A stretch of 64,000 bases of DNA from Bacillus suaedaesalsae (GCF_016890225.1 NZ_JAFELM010000043.1:1-64000); one strand, 5' to 3'; positions 1-8,806 are shown, numbered from the stretch's first letter. A program made the numbers and translations. Notes: generated by a model from the sequence alone, not told the origin.

Positions 1-852
1 GCTAAGGCCGTTTAATCGTTTTTGGTATCTCTCATGATTATAAAAATGAATGTACTCATTTATCGCAAGAGAAAGATCCTCAAAAGTCTTATATTTATGC
101 AAATAATATTTCTCACATTTTAGTGTTCCAAAAAAGGATTCCATTGGTCCATTATCAATACACCGACCAACTCGTGACATACTTTGTGTCATATTCGCCG
201 CATCTATTTTACGTTTAAATCCTTTAGAGGTGTACTGAAATCCACGGTCACTATGGATAAGTGGTTTTTCCGCAGCTAATAGTACTGTAGCTTGGTCAAG
301 TGTCTTAAATACAAGTTGGTTATTATTAGAATGTCCTAGAACATAACTTATGATTGAACCATCATATAGGTCACGAATCGCACTTAAATAGGCCTTTTTT
401 GATTGACCATACTTAAATTCTGTCACATCCGTAACCCATTTTTCATTTGGTTTTTCCGCGGTAAATTCTCGATTTAATATATTGTCTGCCACATGTTGAG
501 GTGTAGAACGTTTATATTGTTTCCTCTTAATCCTAATGACAGAGCGTAAACCAGCCACTTTCATTAATCGGTAAATTCTTTTATGATTAAGGTTCTCCTC
601 AAACATTCTGTTCATATGAAGCGTCATTTGTCGGTAGCCGAAGGTGTTATCAACCTTTTTATGGAGAATTTTCATCTCTTTAATGATTTCTTCATTCAGT
701 ATTTCTCGGGTAGAAGGGGTACGGTTAAGCCACTTATAGTATGCAGAACGTGCAATTTCAGCGATCTCACAAAGTAAACTAATGCTTAAATTCTCATTTT
801 TGTGAAGCTCCTGAATAGCGATATACTTATCCTCAAATCGGATTAGGCTTAT
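1..852 (-). CDS. IS3-family transposase OrfB (DDE catalytic subunit), 3' end off window
   Basis: Conceptual translation of the minus strand is open from about 852 to the window edge. It gives a complete retroviral-type integrase core: first Asp in WVTDVTEF, second Asp in IHSDRG, Glu in GPMESFFG, and the conserved tail motif FYNHERYQKRLNGLS close to the edge. Only about ten C-terminal residues should be missing. No ATG start is evident; it overlaps orfA in the -1 frame at CGA AAA TAA, where slippage of AAA on AAAA just before the orfA stop would give a fused OrfAB. That is the normal expression mode for this family; the exact slip site here is inferred. Confidence 0.85.
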   Translation of the reverse strand, partial: MSLIRFEDKYIAIQELHKNENLSISLLCEIAEIARSAYYKWLNRTPSTREILNEEIIKEMKILHKKVDNTFGYRQMTLHMNRMFEENLNHKRIYRLMKVAGLRSVIRIKRKQYKRSTPQHVADNILNREFTAEKPNEKWVTDVTEFKYGQSKKAYLSAIRDLYDGSIISYVLGHSNNNQLVFKTLDQATVLLAAEKPLIHSDRGFQYTSKGFKRKIDAANMTQSMSRVGRCIDNGPMESFFGTLKCEKYYLHKYKTFEDLSLAINEYIHFYNHERYQKRLNGLS

Positions 853-1528
853 TTTCGCCTCCTTTCGATCTCCTCTAACTTTTTTAAGAATAAATTCTCC
901 GCACGTAACCGTTCATTTTCTCTTTCTAACTTTTTCATTTGAAGTTCGATTTTCTCTTCTGGAGTAAGCTTAGCTTCTTCTTTCTTAATACCACGTTTAT
1001 CTTTTAGTGCTTCATCTCCGCCACTTCATACTTCTTAACCCATTGATAGACTTGTTGATAAGAAACATTATAAGTATTAGCTGCTTCTTGATAATCTTTT
1101 CCGCTCCCCAAGCAATCAAGTACAATTTGTATTCGTTCTTCCCAAGTTGTTTTTCTTCCCTTAGTCATAGAGCTCGTCCTTCCTTTTGACGTATCCTTTA
1201 AATCTCTATGAGTATTATACTTCTTAATCCACTCGTGGAGGACGGAATGACTTGATATTTCATACTTTTTGACAACCTCAAGTAAAGAGTATTTACCAGA
1301 CAGATAATCACTAACAGCTAAAAGCTTTATTTCCTTCGAGTACCTTTTCCAAGTTGAGGATTCTTTAAGACCTTCAGAACCAAATGTATCAAAACTATAT
1401 TTTCATTTCCTGATTGTGAATTCACTAACCTTATACTGTTTAACGATCTCCGCTAAGGTAAATGACCCATCTTCCCATGCTTCTAATACTTTAATTTTAA
1501 ACTTCGGAGTAAAGGCTCTTTTAGACAT
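849..1528 (-). pseudogene. IS3-family OrfA (HTH), disrupted
   Basis: The frame starts MSKRAFTPKFKIKVLEAW at 1528 and encodes two HTH segments followed by a Leu/Glu-rich coiled coil ending EEIERRRK. It is broken twice: an in-frame TGA at 1403-1405 (minus strand), where Trp is expected after TIRK, and a one-base loss near 1021 in the KKYEV-GGDEAL region that shifts frame. Both lesions lie in otherwise well-preserved sequence, so the decay looks recent. With OrfA broken, this copy probably cannot make the OrfAB transposase, although intact copies elsewhere could act on it in trans. Confidence 0.75.
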
Positions 1529-1536
1529 AAAAAATA

Positions 1537-1588
1537 CTCCCCTTTAGTAGTCAGATTTTTATTTTTAATCTGTCTACCTAAAGGGGAG
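1537..1588. repeat. Inverted repeat/hairpin at IS right end
   Basis: CTCCCCTTTAG (1537-1547) is the exact reverse complement of CTAAAGGGGAG (1578-1588). The inner parts (TCAGATT / AATCTG) continue the pairing with a mismatch, giving a stem of about 20 bp around a T-rich loop. It includes the terminal inverted repeat and sits just upstream of orfA, where it could block transcription entering from outside. Confidence 0.6.
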
Positions 1589-1615
1589 CATATCAGATGA
1601 GCTTGTCGTTTTTCA

Positions 1616-2239
1616 TTAAAACAATAAATGAAATGCTTGAAGTCCAAAATAAATACCAAAGCCTAGTAAAGAGAGGCCTGAAACTACAGATATAACTTTT
1701 AGGACAGAATCTGTTAGAACTTTTCTAAATGTACTTGCAACAGCTGCCATTGTTACATCCCAAAGTAGTAAGCCTAGTATAATTGCAAAGCTGTATAAAA
1801 TAAGTTGATCATGTTGTAGACTCGATGCGGACTTGGCAAGAATGGATCCATAGATACCGAGCCAAAATAAAATTGTTAACGGATTAGATAACGCCATGAA
1901 AAAACCAGTAAAGAACGTTTTAATATGAGAGTCTCCGTTATTTCGATTTGTTGTGTTCAAATTTACAGCACTTACAATGCTCTCAATACCTGTATAAACT
2001 AAAACAAAGAAACCAAACAACCATAAAAATGCTTTTACAATAGGAATTTCAATAAAATGCACCATGCCCATGTAAACTGTACACATATATACAATATCTG
2101 CAACGACAGAACCAAGTCCAATTAACCATGCATGAAAGAAACCCTGTTTAATTCCTCTGTCTAACTGCGCAGCATTAATGGGGCCAATGGGTGCGGCTAA
2201 TGATAATCCTAGAAAAATATAACTGAAAAATATGCTCAC
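1616..2239 (-). CDS. LysE/RhtB-family amino-acid exporter-like membrane protein
   Basis: About 207 residues with some six hydrophobic helices, the usual LysE/RhtB size. The N-terminal motif FLGLSLAAPIGPINAAQLDRG followed by QGFFHAWLIGLGSVVADIVY is characteristic of the family, which exports amino acids or similar small metabolites from the cytoplasm. I chose the GTG at 2239 because AGGAG lies about nine bases upstream (GTAGGAGTGGTGTATAAC). The longer ATG frame from 2302 adds 21 residues with no good ribosome site and would push the first helix inward. It ends 20 bp from the IS end. Substrate cannot be inferred. Confidence 0.85.
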   Translation of the reverse strand: MSIFFSYIFLGLSLAAPIGPINAAQLDRGIKQGFFHAWLIGLGSVVADIVYMCTVYMGMVHFIEIPIVKAFLWLFGFFVLVYTGIESIVSAVNLNTTNRNNGDSHIKTFFTGFFMALSNPLTILFWLGIYGSILAKSASSLQHDQLILYSFAIILGLLLWDVTMAAVASTFRKVLTDSVLKVISVVSGLSLLGFGIYFGLQAFHLLF

Positions 2240-2358
2240 GTTATACACCACTCCTACAAACACGTTGTAAAATTTAAATACATCTTGTACATTTGTATTC
2301 AAGTAGGATAGGTTGTACGACTAATTATTTTTAGTTTTATCTTAAAGGAGGTAACATG

Positions 2359-2997
2359 ATGAAATTGGTATCGTTAAATATTGGCAAACCAAATAAAATT
2401 CAATATAAGGAACATTTCTTTACATCAGGTGTAGGAAAACAATATGTAGAGAAAGCCTTCTTAACGAAAAATGGTTTTAAAGACGATGGGGTAGAACAGA
2501 TTCAATTCCATGGTGGACCAGACCGAGCAGTTCTCCTATACTGTTATGAACATTATAAGCAATGGAAGCAAGAATTTGGAAAGGAGCTTGTTGTCCCAGG
2601 TTTTGGTGAGAATCTTACAGTCTCTGGACTTTCTGAAGCAACTGCTCATATTGGAGATGTTTATCAAGTTGGGGATGCGATGATTCAAATAACGCAAGCA
2701 CGTATTCCGTGCAATACATTATCGAAATACAATGGCTTAGATAAATTGTTAGGTAGATTAGTGGAGACGGGATATACAGGGTTCCTAGGAAGAGTTTTAA
2801 AAGAAGGATGGATTATGCAAAACTCACCTATTGTCCTAAAAGAAAGACTACCTCACTCAATGTCTGTACTTAAGTCAAATGAGCTTTATTTCCATGATAA
2901 AAATAATGTGAAGGATATAAAGAAACTCCTCGCAATTGAGGAGTTAGCCGATATTTGGAAAGAGAAATTAAAGAGTAGAATACATAACTTAGGTTAA
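2359..2997 (+). CDS. MOSC-domain protein, YiiM-like
   Basis: About 212 residues. A MOSC (molybdenum cofactor sulfurase C-terminal) domain is recognised from FHGGPDRAVLLYCYEHY and the conserved Cys in ITQARIPCNTLSKYNG, followed by a C-terminal extension as in YiiM. YiiM-type proteins act with molybdenum cofactor in detoxifying N-hydroxylated base analogues; that role is known for relatives and inferred here. AAAGGAGGTAAC precedes two consecutive ATGs (2356 and 2359); the second has better spacing. It is divergent from the LysE-type gene, so the gap carries both promoters. Confidence 0.85.
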   Translation: MKLVSLNIGKPNKIQYKEHFFTSGVGKQYVEKAFLTKNGFKDDGVEQIQFHGGPDRAVLLYCYEHYKQWKQEFGKELVVPGFGENLTVSGLSEATAHIGDVYQVGDAMIQITQARIPCNTLSKYNGLDKLLGRLVETGYTGFLGRVLKEGWIMQNSPIVLKERLPHSMSVLKSNELYFHDKNNVKDIKKLLAIEELADIWKEKLKSRIHNLG

Positions 2998-3026
2998 CGA
3001 ATTTCAATATTAGTTTCAATCGAATA

Positions 3027-3275
3027 CTAATTTTCTAGAGCTTGATGAGCCTCTGTTAAGTGACGTAATTGCTCCTGAGCCTGATGTAAACGATGCTGTT
3101 GATCTGAGGTAGGGCTTTGCAAATAGGCAAGGTCAATTTTATCTTTTGCAATTAAGAGCTGTTGTAGTGCTTTCTGTCGAAATTCTATATGGGAATTTGA
3201 CTGTGCACTGTATACAGCTTCTTCTGCATGGTGTAAGGCTTTTAGTGCCTCTTCTGTTATGTTAATATTTTCCAT
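3027..3275 (-). CDS. Small conserved helical protein (possibly YtzC/DUF2524-like)
   Basis: 82 residues, starting MENINITEEALKALHHAEEA, with AAGGAG about seven bases upstream of the ATG. It is rich in Gln, Ala, His and Glu with heptad-like spacing, so it is probably a small alpha-helical or coiled-coil cytosolic protein. The stretch DQQHRLHQAQEQLRHL resembles the end of Bacillus YtzC, but this is weak and made from memory. No membrane segment or signal peptide. It converges on the MOSC gene. Function unknown. Confidence 0.65.
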   Translation of the reverse strand: MENINITEEALKALHHAEEAVYSAQSNSHIEFRQKALQQLLIAKDKIDLAYLQSPTSDQQHRLHQAQEQLRHLTEAHQALEN

Positions 3276-3303
3276 ACTTATAGACTCCTTTAATTAATTT
3301 TTA

Positions 3304-3454
3304 AGCTCTGTTAAAGTACATTGTTGATTTTTAGCTATATGTTGATTGTAAGGAAGGTGTGAGACTCCTGTGGGAGCATAGCGACAAGGGCTCCCGTAGC
3401 ACCAAGGAAAGGGATTGCCGGACGCGGAAATCAACATTATTGTTGAACAGAGCC
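3304..3454. repeat. Dispersed intergenic repeat with inverted ends, copy 1
   Basis: Left end GCTCTGTTAAAGTACATTG...TTGATTT and the reverse complement of the right end (GGCTCTGTTCAACAATAATG...TTGATTT) match over about 26 bp with a mismatched middle. The interior holds GAGACTCCTGTGGGAGCATAGCGAC and GCTCCCGTAGCACCAAGGAAA, shared with the copy at 23787-23952. No coding potential is supported. Confidence 0.75.
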
Positions 3455-3528
3455 AATTTTTATAAAATGAATCTGTAAACTTATTTATGGCAGCTAAAAT
3501 TAGACACAAAACAATTGTTTGGTTAGAA

Positions 3529-4106
3529 TTAATTTGTTCCTTTTGCACTTTTCTCAAAGTATAAAAATACGTTCGTAATCCATTTTGCTATTACACCTCC
3601 GATAAAGTACCAAAAAAACAAATGGAAGTATGTTTGCCCGTCTCCAAATCGGAATAGGTCCAAAGAAACGAGGATAGGTTTTAGAACAAAGGAAAAGACC
3701 GCTGATACTAGCAATAGCATTATGTAATAATTTTTTTTGTGATTTAATGTCCATTGATAGACAAGCATATATACTACTGGAATTAAAGAAGTATCTAAAC
3801 CAAAACTAATTGGTAAAAAAGGTATCGCTTTAAAGGGGTATTCCCAATTTCCATGATTTGTTGCATAGCCATCAATGTAAGTTGAAAGAACGTGTACATT
3901 ATAACCAAAAAAACCAAGGTGAAGTGCTCTACTTCTGTCTATCTTGAATAAGAGGATATTAACGGGATCACCAAGATTCCAACATTCACCCAAAATTGCC
4001 AAGTATCAAAAGATGAATAGTTAAACCAATAGACAATCTGCTCATTTGAAAGCTCTACTGACATTCTCTTTATTTTATTTAAATGATCTGCTTGTGATTC
4101 ATTCAT
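3529..4106 (-). pseudogene. CBO0543-family integral membrane protein, frameshifted
   Basis: The gene begins at ATG 4106 (AAGGAGT upstream; MNESQADHLNKIK) and reads to NVGILVIPL, then loses frame near 3950-3965. The neighbouring frame carries on seamlessly with LLFKIDRSRALHLGFFGYNVH and several hydrophobic helices to the stop at 3529. Joined, they give a protein of about 190 residues typical of the CBO0543 family, with motifs YIDGYATNHGNWEYP and MLVYQWTLNH. A single-base indel explains it; a sequencing error is the other possibility. A second, intact family member lies at 41223-41711. The family's function is unknown. Confidence 0.75.
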
Positions 4107-4283
4107 AAACTTACTCCTTATCATTCATTATTATCAATTAGAGTTAGTTTGTTAATAAATGTAAGGTAACATGCGTAGAAAAATGAAATAATCATACAAA
4201 CTTATAAGGATTAGAAAATACTGAAGCGAATACATGAAAAAAATCATATAATAACACACTAAAAATAAAAAGGTGATAAAAAA

Positions 4284-5039
4284 ATGAATCAAACAAAATT
4301 GGACCCCAAGGTCATAGAAATACTAGAAGATAAAATCCAACTCATCCGGACAGAAAAAGGAGCGGTTTATTTAGTAGGACCAATTCGATTACCAGTAAAC
4401 TTATACGGTGAAACAATCGTGTTTAGCTGGTATTGCTGGTTAAATTGTAATGAGGTTACAGAGAACTTTGAAAATATTATAGAAAAACTTTCTTCAGTAA
4501 ACTTAGCTGAACTACAGCAATCAAGTGTTTTAGTGTATGGCGATTTCGAATATGAGGAAGATGCAATTATTCGTATGCATTCTATCTGCCATACTGGTGA
4601 TATTTTTGGAAGTAAACGTTGTGACTGTGGTTATCAGTTAAAGGAATCGATGAAAATGATCGTGGATCATGGAACAGGGGCGTTATTTTACTTAGCAAAC
4701 CATGAAGGTCGTGGGATTGGATTGTTTAGTAAAGCTATGGCATATGTTCTCCAAGAAAATGGGTATGACACAGTAGATGCAAATGAAAGCTTAGGGTTTG
4801 TAGACGATTCAAGAAATTATGAAGATGCAATTTACGTACTAAAAGCTCTTCGTTCTAAGCCTGTTACACTAATGACGAATAATCCTAGAAAGCTGCAAGC
4901 ACTTAAAGAATCAGGATTACCTGTATCGGGAAGACAAGCAATATGGGGAGATAAATCTGAATTTAATGAAAGATATCTTCAAACAAAAGTACAACGATCT
5001 GGTCACTTAGATGACCATACTACTTGTCCTAAAGACTAA
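4284..5039 (+). CDS. ribA: GTP cyclohydrolase II (stand-alone RibA domain)
   Basis: 251 residues. The catalytic signature is clear: MHSICHTGDIFGSKRCDCG with zinc-binding Cys102, Cys113 and Cys115, then LANHEGRGIGLFSK (about 137-150), SLGFVDDSRNYE and LMTNNPRK (about 196-203). The enzyme opens the imidazole ring of GTP, releasing formate and pyrophosphate, the first step of riboflavin synthesis. Bacilli usually carry this as the C-terminal half of bifunctional RibBA; this copy has instead about 90 unrelated N-terminal residues and no DHBP-synthase domain. It is followed 17 bp later by a HAD nucleotidase gene, probably an operon. It could serve another 7-deazapurine-like or regulatory branch. 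Confidence 0.85.
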   Translation: MNQTKLDPKVIEILEDKIQLIRTEKGAVYLVGPIRLPVNLYGETIVFSWYCWLNCNEVTENFENIIEKLSSVNLAELQQSSVLVYGDFEYEEDAIIRMHSICHTGDIFGSKRCDCGYQLKESMKMIVDHGTGALFYLANHEGRGIGLFSKAMAYVLQENGYDTVDANESLGFVDDSRNYEDAIYVLKALRSKPVTLMTNNPRKLQALKESGLPVSGRQAIWGDKSEFNERYLQTKVQRSGHLDDHTTCPKD

Positions 5040-5056
5040 AAAAAGGATATTAACTC

Positions 5057-5623
5057 ATGAAAATTGGATTTGATATAGACGACACGTTAATTAACTTAAG
5101 AGAACATGCCTTTGAAATATATAAAAGAAAATTAAACATAGATGTTCCAAGTGAACAGTTTTATGAATTGAATAGAGTAGAAATTCATGAACTCTTTGGG
5201 TTAACAGATGAACAAGGAAATAATATGTGGAATCGTTCCTTAGAGGAAATTTATTATACGGAATGTCCTCCCTATGATGGGGCGATTGAAACATTAAAGG
5301 AATTAATGGCAGAAGGGCATGAAATATATTATATAACGGCTAGACCTAAAGAACATGGTGAGCGGACAAAAGAATGGATGAAAAAGAAAGGCTTTCCGAT
5401 AGAGGATACCCGGTTTTTCTATGGTATGCAGGATCATGAAAAGGTGAATTTTATAAAAGAATTGCAATTAGATTACTATGTTGATGATAAGCCTGCTATT
5501 TTGGAAACATTGAGTCAAGAATCTGTTCAGCCATTGCTAAAGGATCAATCTTATAATCGAAACTATCCAGGTCCACGTATTTTTCATTGGTATGAACTCA
5601 AAACATTTTTGAAGAACAAATAG
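5057..5623 (+). CDS. HAD-superfamily 5'(3')-deoxyribonucleotidase-like protein (YqfW type)
   Basis: 188 residues. N-terminal MKIGFDIDDTLINL supplies the HAD nucleophile Asp6 and acid/base Asp8; ITARPKEHGERT is motif II, and the YYVDDKPAILETL segment is motif IV with the metal-binding Asp pair. This matches the NT5C-type nucleotidase family and the Bacillus YqfW protein, which hydrolyse (deoxy)nucleoside monophosphates or similar phosphoesters in the cytosol. It is the second gene after the RibA-like gene with an 17-bp gap, suggesting a shared role such as dephosphorylating a pathway intermediate; that link is inference. A terminator follows. Confidence 0.8.
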   Translation: MKIGFDIDDTLINLREHAFEIYKRKLNIDVPSEQFYELNRVEIHELFGLTDEQGNNMWNRSLEEIYYTECPPYDGAIETLKELMAEGHEIYYITARPKEHGERTKEWMKKKGFPIEDTRFFYGMQDHEKVNFIKELQLDYYVDDKPAILETLSQESVQPLLKDQSYNRNYPGPRIFHWYELKTFLKNK

Positions 5624-5660
5624 GAACAGGGTGAATTTTTTTACCCTGTTCTCTATTTTC
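5624..5660 (+). terminator. Rho-independent terminator after the nucleotidase gene
   Basis: GAACAGGGT (5624-5632) pairs with ACCCTGTTC (5643-5651) around a T-rich loop and is followed by TCTATTTTCC. It ends the RibA/nucleotidase transcript. Confidence 0.75.
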
Positions 5661-5700
5661 CTTAAGGAATACATGCCCAGAATTGAGCTTGCCTTATCTT

Positions 5701-6000
5701 CTACTCGTCTGATAATGGATCTTTTAAAGGGTGTAATTCCCCAGAAAATTCGGTTGTTGATATAGATTTTAGTAAATTAGCTGTTGGTATGTTTTGCAGA
5801 TTCTCCATAACATTTTGGAGTGGATTCTGTTGCGTCACTTGATTTCCGTTTTTCTTAGAACCCCAAGCGGCAATTGAAATAACCAACCCTAACAAAGAAG
5901 CCCACATTACCATACTCCTGTTACTTCTCTTTTTTCCGAACAAGCTTAATATAGTGTTAACTGTACGTCTGTTAAAAAGAGTTAGCATCCAATTATTCAT
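5701..6000 (-). CDS. Small membrane-anchored protein of unknown function
   Basis: 99 residues beginning MNNWMLTLFNRRTVNTILSL. A basic N-terminus is followed by one likely transmembrane helix (about 30-47, MVMWASLLGLVISIAAWG) and a polar C-terminus (QNPLQNVMENLQNIPTANL). This suggests a single-pass protein. I do not recognise the family with certainty; small Bacillus membrane proteins of the DUF3918 type look broadly similar. A run of consistent codons and an isolated position between terminators support it being real, but no experimental homologue comes to mind. Confidence 0.55.
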   Translation of the reverse strand: MNNWMLTLFNRRTVNTILSLFGKKRSNRSMVMWASLLGLVISIAAWGSKKNGNQVTQQNPLQNVMENLQNIPTANLLKSISTTEFSGELHPLKDPLSDE

Positions 6001-6516
6001 CCGATAGCACTTCCTCTATTAGAGTTTTGGGAGGAAAAGAACTTCTCCCGCAACCTTAATATTTACTTGATTTTGAAACATAATGCTGGCAATGTTTTCG
6101 TTTCAAGTTTTGATAACTAATTTAGTAAGGCTCTTTTCGTAAAGATTGTTGCTATTTGAATAGCGCTGTTAAATCAACGGACCTAAAAAAATTCTTTTTT
6201 TGTAAAAATAACAACAAAGTATGCGAAAACAGCCTTTAGTAATAATTCATGTAGTTTCTAATTTGAGAAATGATATAGCAATAGTAAATTTTACCTTTAG
6301 CAAATGGATATTAGGAAATAAAATAATGCAACTTCCAAAGAAGGGACTAGTATAAAAATTTCTCACAGAAAGATTTACCATTTAATACTATATGGTTGTA
6401 ACTGCAAGGATTCTAAATATCTTGAATAGTAAACTATTTAAGGTCAGGTGTTTTTCTATTTACTAAACGAACATTCATTCGTTAAAATAGAAGGAGGAAA
6501 TGAGAGAGGATTGGAA
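6001..6516. other. Gene-free stretch holding a MITE-like element
   Basis: No convincing gene. It contains the MITE-like element at 6127-6236, AT-rich DNA, and the probable promoter region for mrfA at its right end. The mrfA reading frame can be extended back to 6448, but that extension lacks a ribosome site. Confidence 0.6.
6127..6236. repeat. MITE-like element with about 25-bp terminal inverted repeats
   Basis: The left end AAGGCTCTTTTCGTAAAGAT (6127 on, continuing TGTTG) matches the reverse complement of the right end (AAGGCTGTTTTCGCATACTT, continuing TGTTG) with few mismatches. TAGT lies directly outside both ends (6123-6126 and 6237-6240), consistent with a 4-bp target duplication. It has no coding capacity. 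Related single arms occur at 14090, 41732 and, more weakly, 59464. Confidence 0.6.
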
Positions 6517-8775
6517 ATGATGCCATTTGGAAAGCAAACATTGCAAAACATCATTCAAGATTTAAAAGCAAATAAACAAATTGTTCACTGGCATACGATT
6601 GAAGCAAGGCAAGCTCAAACTTTACCTATACCCGACTCTATAGATGATAGGTTACACTCTGCACTGAAAAAAAGAGGCATTAAGGAGCTTTATACGCATC
6701 AAGTTGAAGCGTACGAAACTATTCAAGCAGGATTAAACTTTGTGGCTGTTACACCAACAGCATCCGGAAAAACACTTTGTTATAACCTTCCTGTCCTTCA
6801 ATCCATCATTAAAGATCATGACAGTCGTGCACTTTATCTTTTCCCGACAAAGGCGCTTGCTCAAGATCAAAAAAGTGAGCTTAATGAATTAATAGACGAA
6901 ATTGGTGTGTCGATTAATAGCTATACATATGACGGAGATACTGCACCATCAATAAGACAAAAGGTGAGAAAAGCAGGGCATATTGTGATTACCAATCCTG
7001 ATATGCTTCATTCAGCAATACTACCACACCATACGAAGTGGGTATCGTTATTTGAGAACTTGAAGTATATCGTCATTGATGAACTGCACATATACCGTGG
7101 AGTTTTTGGAAGTCATGTGGCGAATGTAATCCGTAGACTAAAAAGAATATGTGAGTTCTATGGAAGTAATCCACAATTTATTTGTACGTCGGCAACCATT
7201 GCCAACCCTAGAGAACTTGCAGAAAACTTAACAGGATGTGGAATGTCATTAATTTCAAATAATGGAGCACCATCTGGACGAAAACATTTTGCTTTCTACA
7301 ATCCGCCTGTTGTAAATAAACCACTTAACATTCGAAAAAGTGCAACATTAGAAGTGCGAGACATAGCGGGAGAATTTTTGAAAAATAAAATTCAAACGAT
7401 AGTGTTTGCACGTAGCCGAGTTCGTGTGGAAATTATTCTAACCTACTTACAAGAGCTTGTGAGCCGAGAATTAGGTCCTAAATCTATTCAAGGATACCGC
7501 GGTGGCTATTTACCAAAACAACGTAGAGAAATTGAACGCGGGCTACGAAATGGAGAGATTTATGGAGTAGTTAGCACAAATGCACTTGAGCTTGGGGTTG
7601 ACATTGGTCAATTACAAGTTTGTATTATGACAGGATACCCTGGCACAATTGCAAGTGCGTGGCAACAAGCAGGACGAGCAGGGAGAAGACAAGGAGAAGC
7701 CCTAATTATCATGGTCGGTAGCTCAAATCCATTAGATCAATATATCATTCAACATCCTGAATACTTCTTCGAACAAAATCCTGAAACAGCACGAATTAAC
7801 CCAAATAACTTAGTTATTTTACTTGATCATATAAAGTGTGCAGCCTATGAGTTACCATTTAAACAAGGAGATATGTTCGGTGATGTTGAGTTAGAAGATA
7901 TTTTAGATTTTCTAACAGAGGAGAGAGTGCTACATCATAAAGCGAATAAATGGTTTTGGATGAATGACAGTTTTCCCGCCCATAATATTAGCCTTCGCTC
8001 TGCCTCACAAGAAAATGTTGTAATTATAGATATTTCTGTGACAGGTGCGTCAACGGTCATTGGTGAGATGGATCGTTTTAGTGCAATGACATTATTACAT
8101 GATGAAGCCATTTATCTTCACCAAGGTACACAATTCCAGGTGGAAAAGCTAGATTGGGAAGAGAAAAAAGCATTTGTAAGAGAAGTAGAAGTAGATTATT
8201 ATACAGATGCAAATTTAGCCGTACAGTTAAAAGTGCTTGAAATGGATAAGCATCAACAATTGAACAAAATTAGTGTCGGTTATGGAGATGTAATGGTTAC
8301 GGCTATGGCGACAATCTTTAAAAAGATTAAATTCGAAACACATGATAATATCGGTTCAGGTCCTATCCACCTTCCAGAAGAGGAGCTCCATACGAATGCG
8401 GCATGGATATCATTCAGTGGTGATGAGGAAATGACAGAAAAGAAGCTTGAACAAGGATTAGTAGGTATTGCACATGCTATGAAACATATCGTTCCTCTAT
8501 TGGTCATGTGTGACCCAGCAGATGTGCATATTGTTCCCCAAGTTAAAGCAACACACTCAGGAGAACCAACGGTATATATGTATGACCGTTATCCAGGTGG
8601 AATTGGGTTAAGTGAGAAGCTTTATGAAAAAATTGAATTAATCATGAAAGAGGCAGAATCTACGATTACTTCATGTCCTTGCGATTCAGGTTGTCCATCA
8701 TGTGTAGGATTAGATCTCTTTGAATCAAATACAAAGAAAACTGCATTATCATTGCTAAAATCATTATTAAGCTAA
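6517..8775 (+). CDS. mrfA: MrfA (YprA) superfamily 2 DNA helicase
   Basis: About 752 residues, near B. subtilis YprA/MrfA in length and sequence throughout. Walker A TPTASGKT, DEAH-type box VIDELHIYRG, motif III TSATIANP, helicase C-terminal motifs VSTNALELGVDIG and QQAGRAGRR, and a C-terminal four-Cys cluster CPCDSGCPSC that likely binds zinc. In B. subtilis MrfA works with the nuclease MrfB in a UvrA-independent repair pathway for mitomycin C lesions. Start ATG 6517 was chosen because AGAGAGG lies upstream and it matches homologue length; longer in-frame starts begin at 6448. mrfB follows after 31 bp. Confidence 0.95.
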   Translation: MMPFGKQTLQNIIQDLKANKQIVHWHTIEARQAQTLPIPDSIDDRLHSALKKRGIKELYTHQVEAYETIQAGLNFVAVTPTASGKTLCYNLPVLQSIIKDHDSRALYLFPTKALAQDQKSELNELIDEIGVSINSYTYDGDTAPSIRQKVRKAGHIVITNPDMLHSAILPHHTKWVSLFENLKYIVIDELHIYRGVFGSHVANVIRRLKRICEFYGSNPQFICTSATIANPRELAENLTGCGMSLISNNGAPSGRKHFAFYNPPVVNKPLNIRKSATLEVRDIAGEFLKNKIQTIVFARSRVRVEIILTYLQELVSRELGPKSIQGYRGGYLPKQRREIERGLRNGEIYGVVSTNALELGVDIGQLQVCIMTGYPGTIASAWQQAGRAGRRQGEALIIMVGSSNPLDQYIIQHPEYFFEQNPETARINPNNLVILLDHIKCAAYELPFKQGDMFGDVELEDILDFLTEERVLHHKANKWFWMNDSFPAHNISLRSASQENVVIIDISVTGASTVIGEMDRFSAMTLLHDEAIYLHQGTQFQVEKLDWEEKKAFVREVEVDYYTDANLAVQLKVLEMDKHQQLNKISVGYGDVMVTAMATIFKKIKFETHDNIGSGPIHLPEEELHTNAAWISFSGDEEMTEKKLEQGLVGIAHAMKHIVPLLVMCDPADVHIVPQVKATHSGEPTVYMYDRYPGGIGLSEKLYEKIELIMKEAESTITSCPCDSGCPSCVGLDLFESNTKKTALSLLKSLLS

Positions 8776-8806
8776 ATCAACTGGAGTTAAGTAAAGAGGG
8801 AGTAGC

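Larger units (their letters stand above)
1..1595 (-). mobile_element. IS3-family (IS150-type) insertion sequence, truncated by window edge
   Basis: Two overlapping reading frames on the minus strand encode a double-HTH OrfA and a DDE OrfB, the usual IS3/IS150 organisation. The right end is placed at 1595, where the minus strand begins TGATATGCTCCCCTTT and the plus strand ends in CA, as in TG...CA insertion sequence ends. The left end is outside the window, so target-site duplication cannot be checked. The element lies 20 bp from the stop codon of the LysE-type gene and has not visibly cut it. Confidence 0.85.

Noticed and set aside
1007-1189. Plus-strand frame in the IS region
   Set aside because: Lies opposite orfA of the IS; antisense artefact.
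3294-3557. 87-codon minus-strand frame between two genes
   Set aside because: It runs through the dispersed repeat at 3304-3454, overlaps the end of the CBO0543 pseudogene and lacks a ribosome site.
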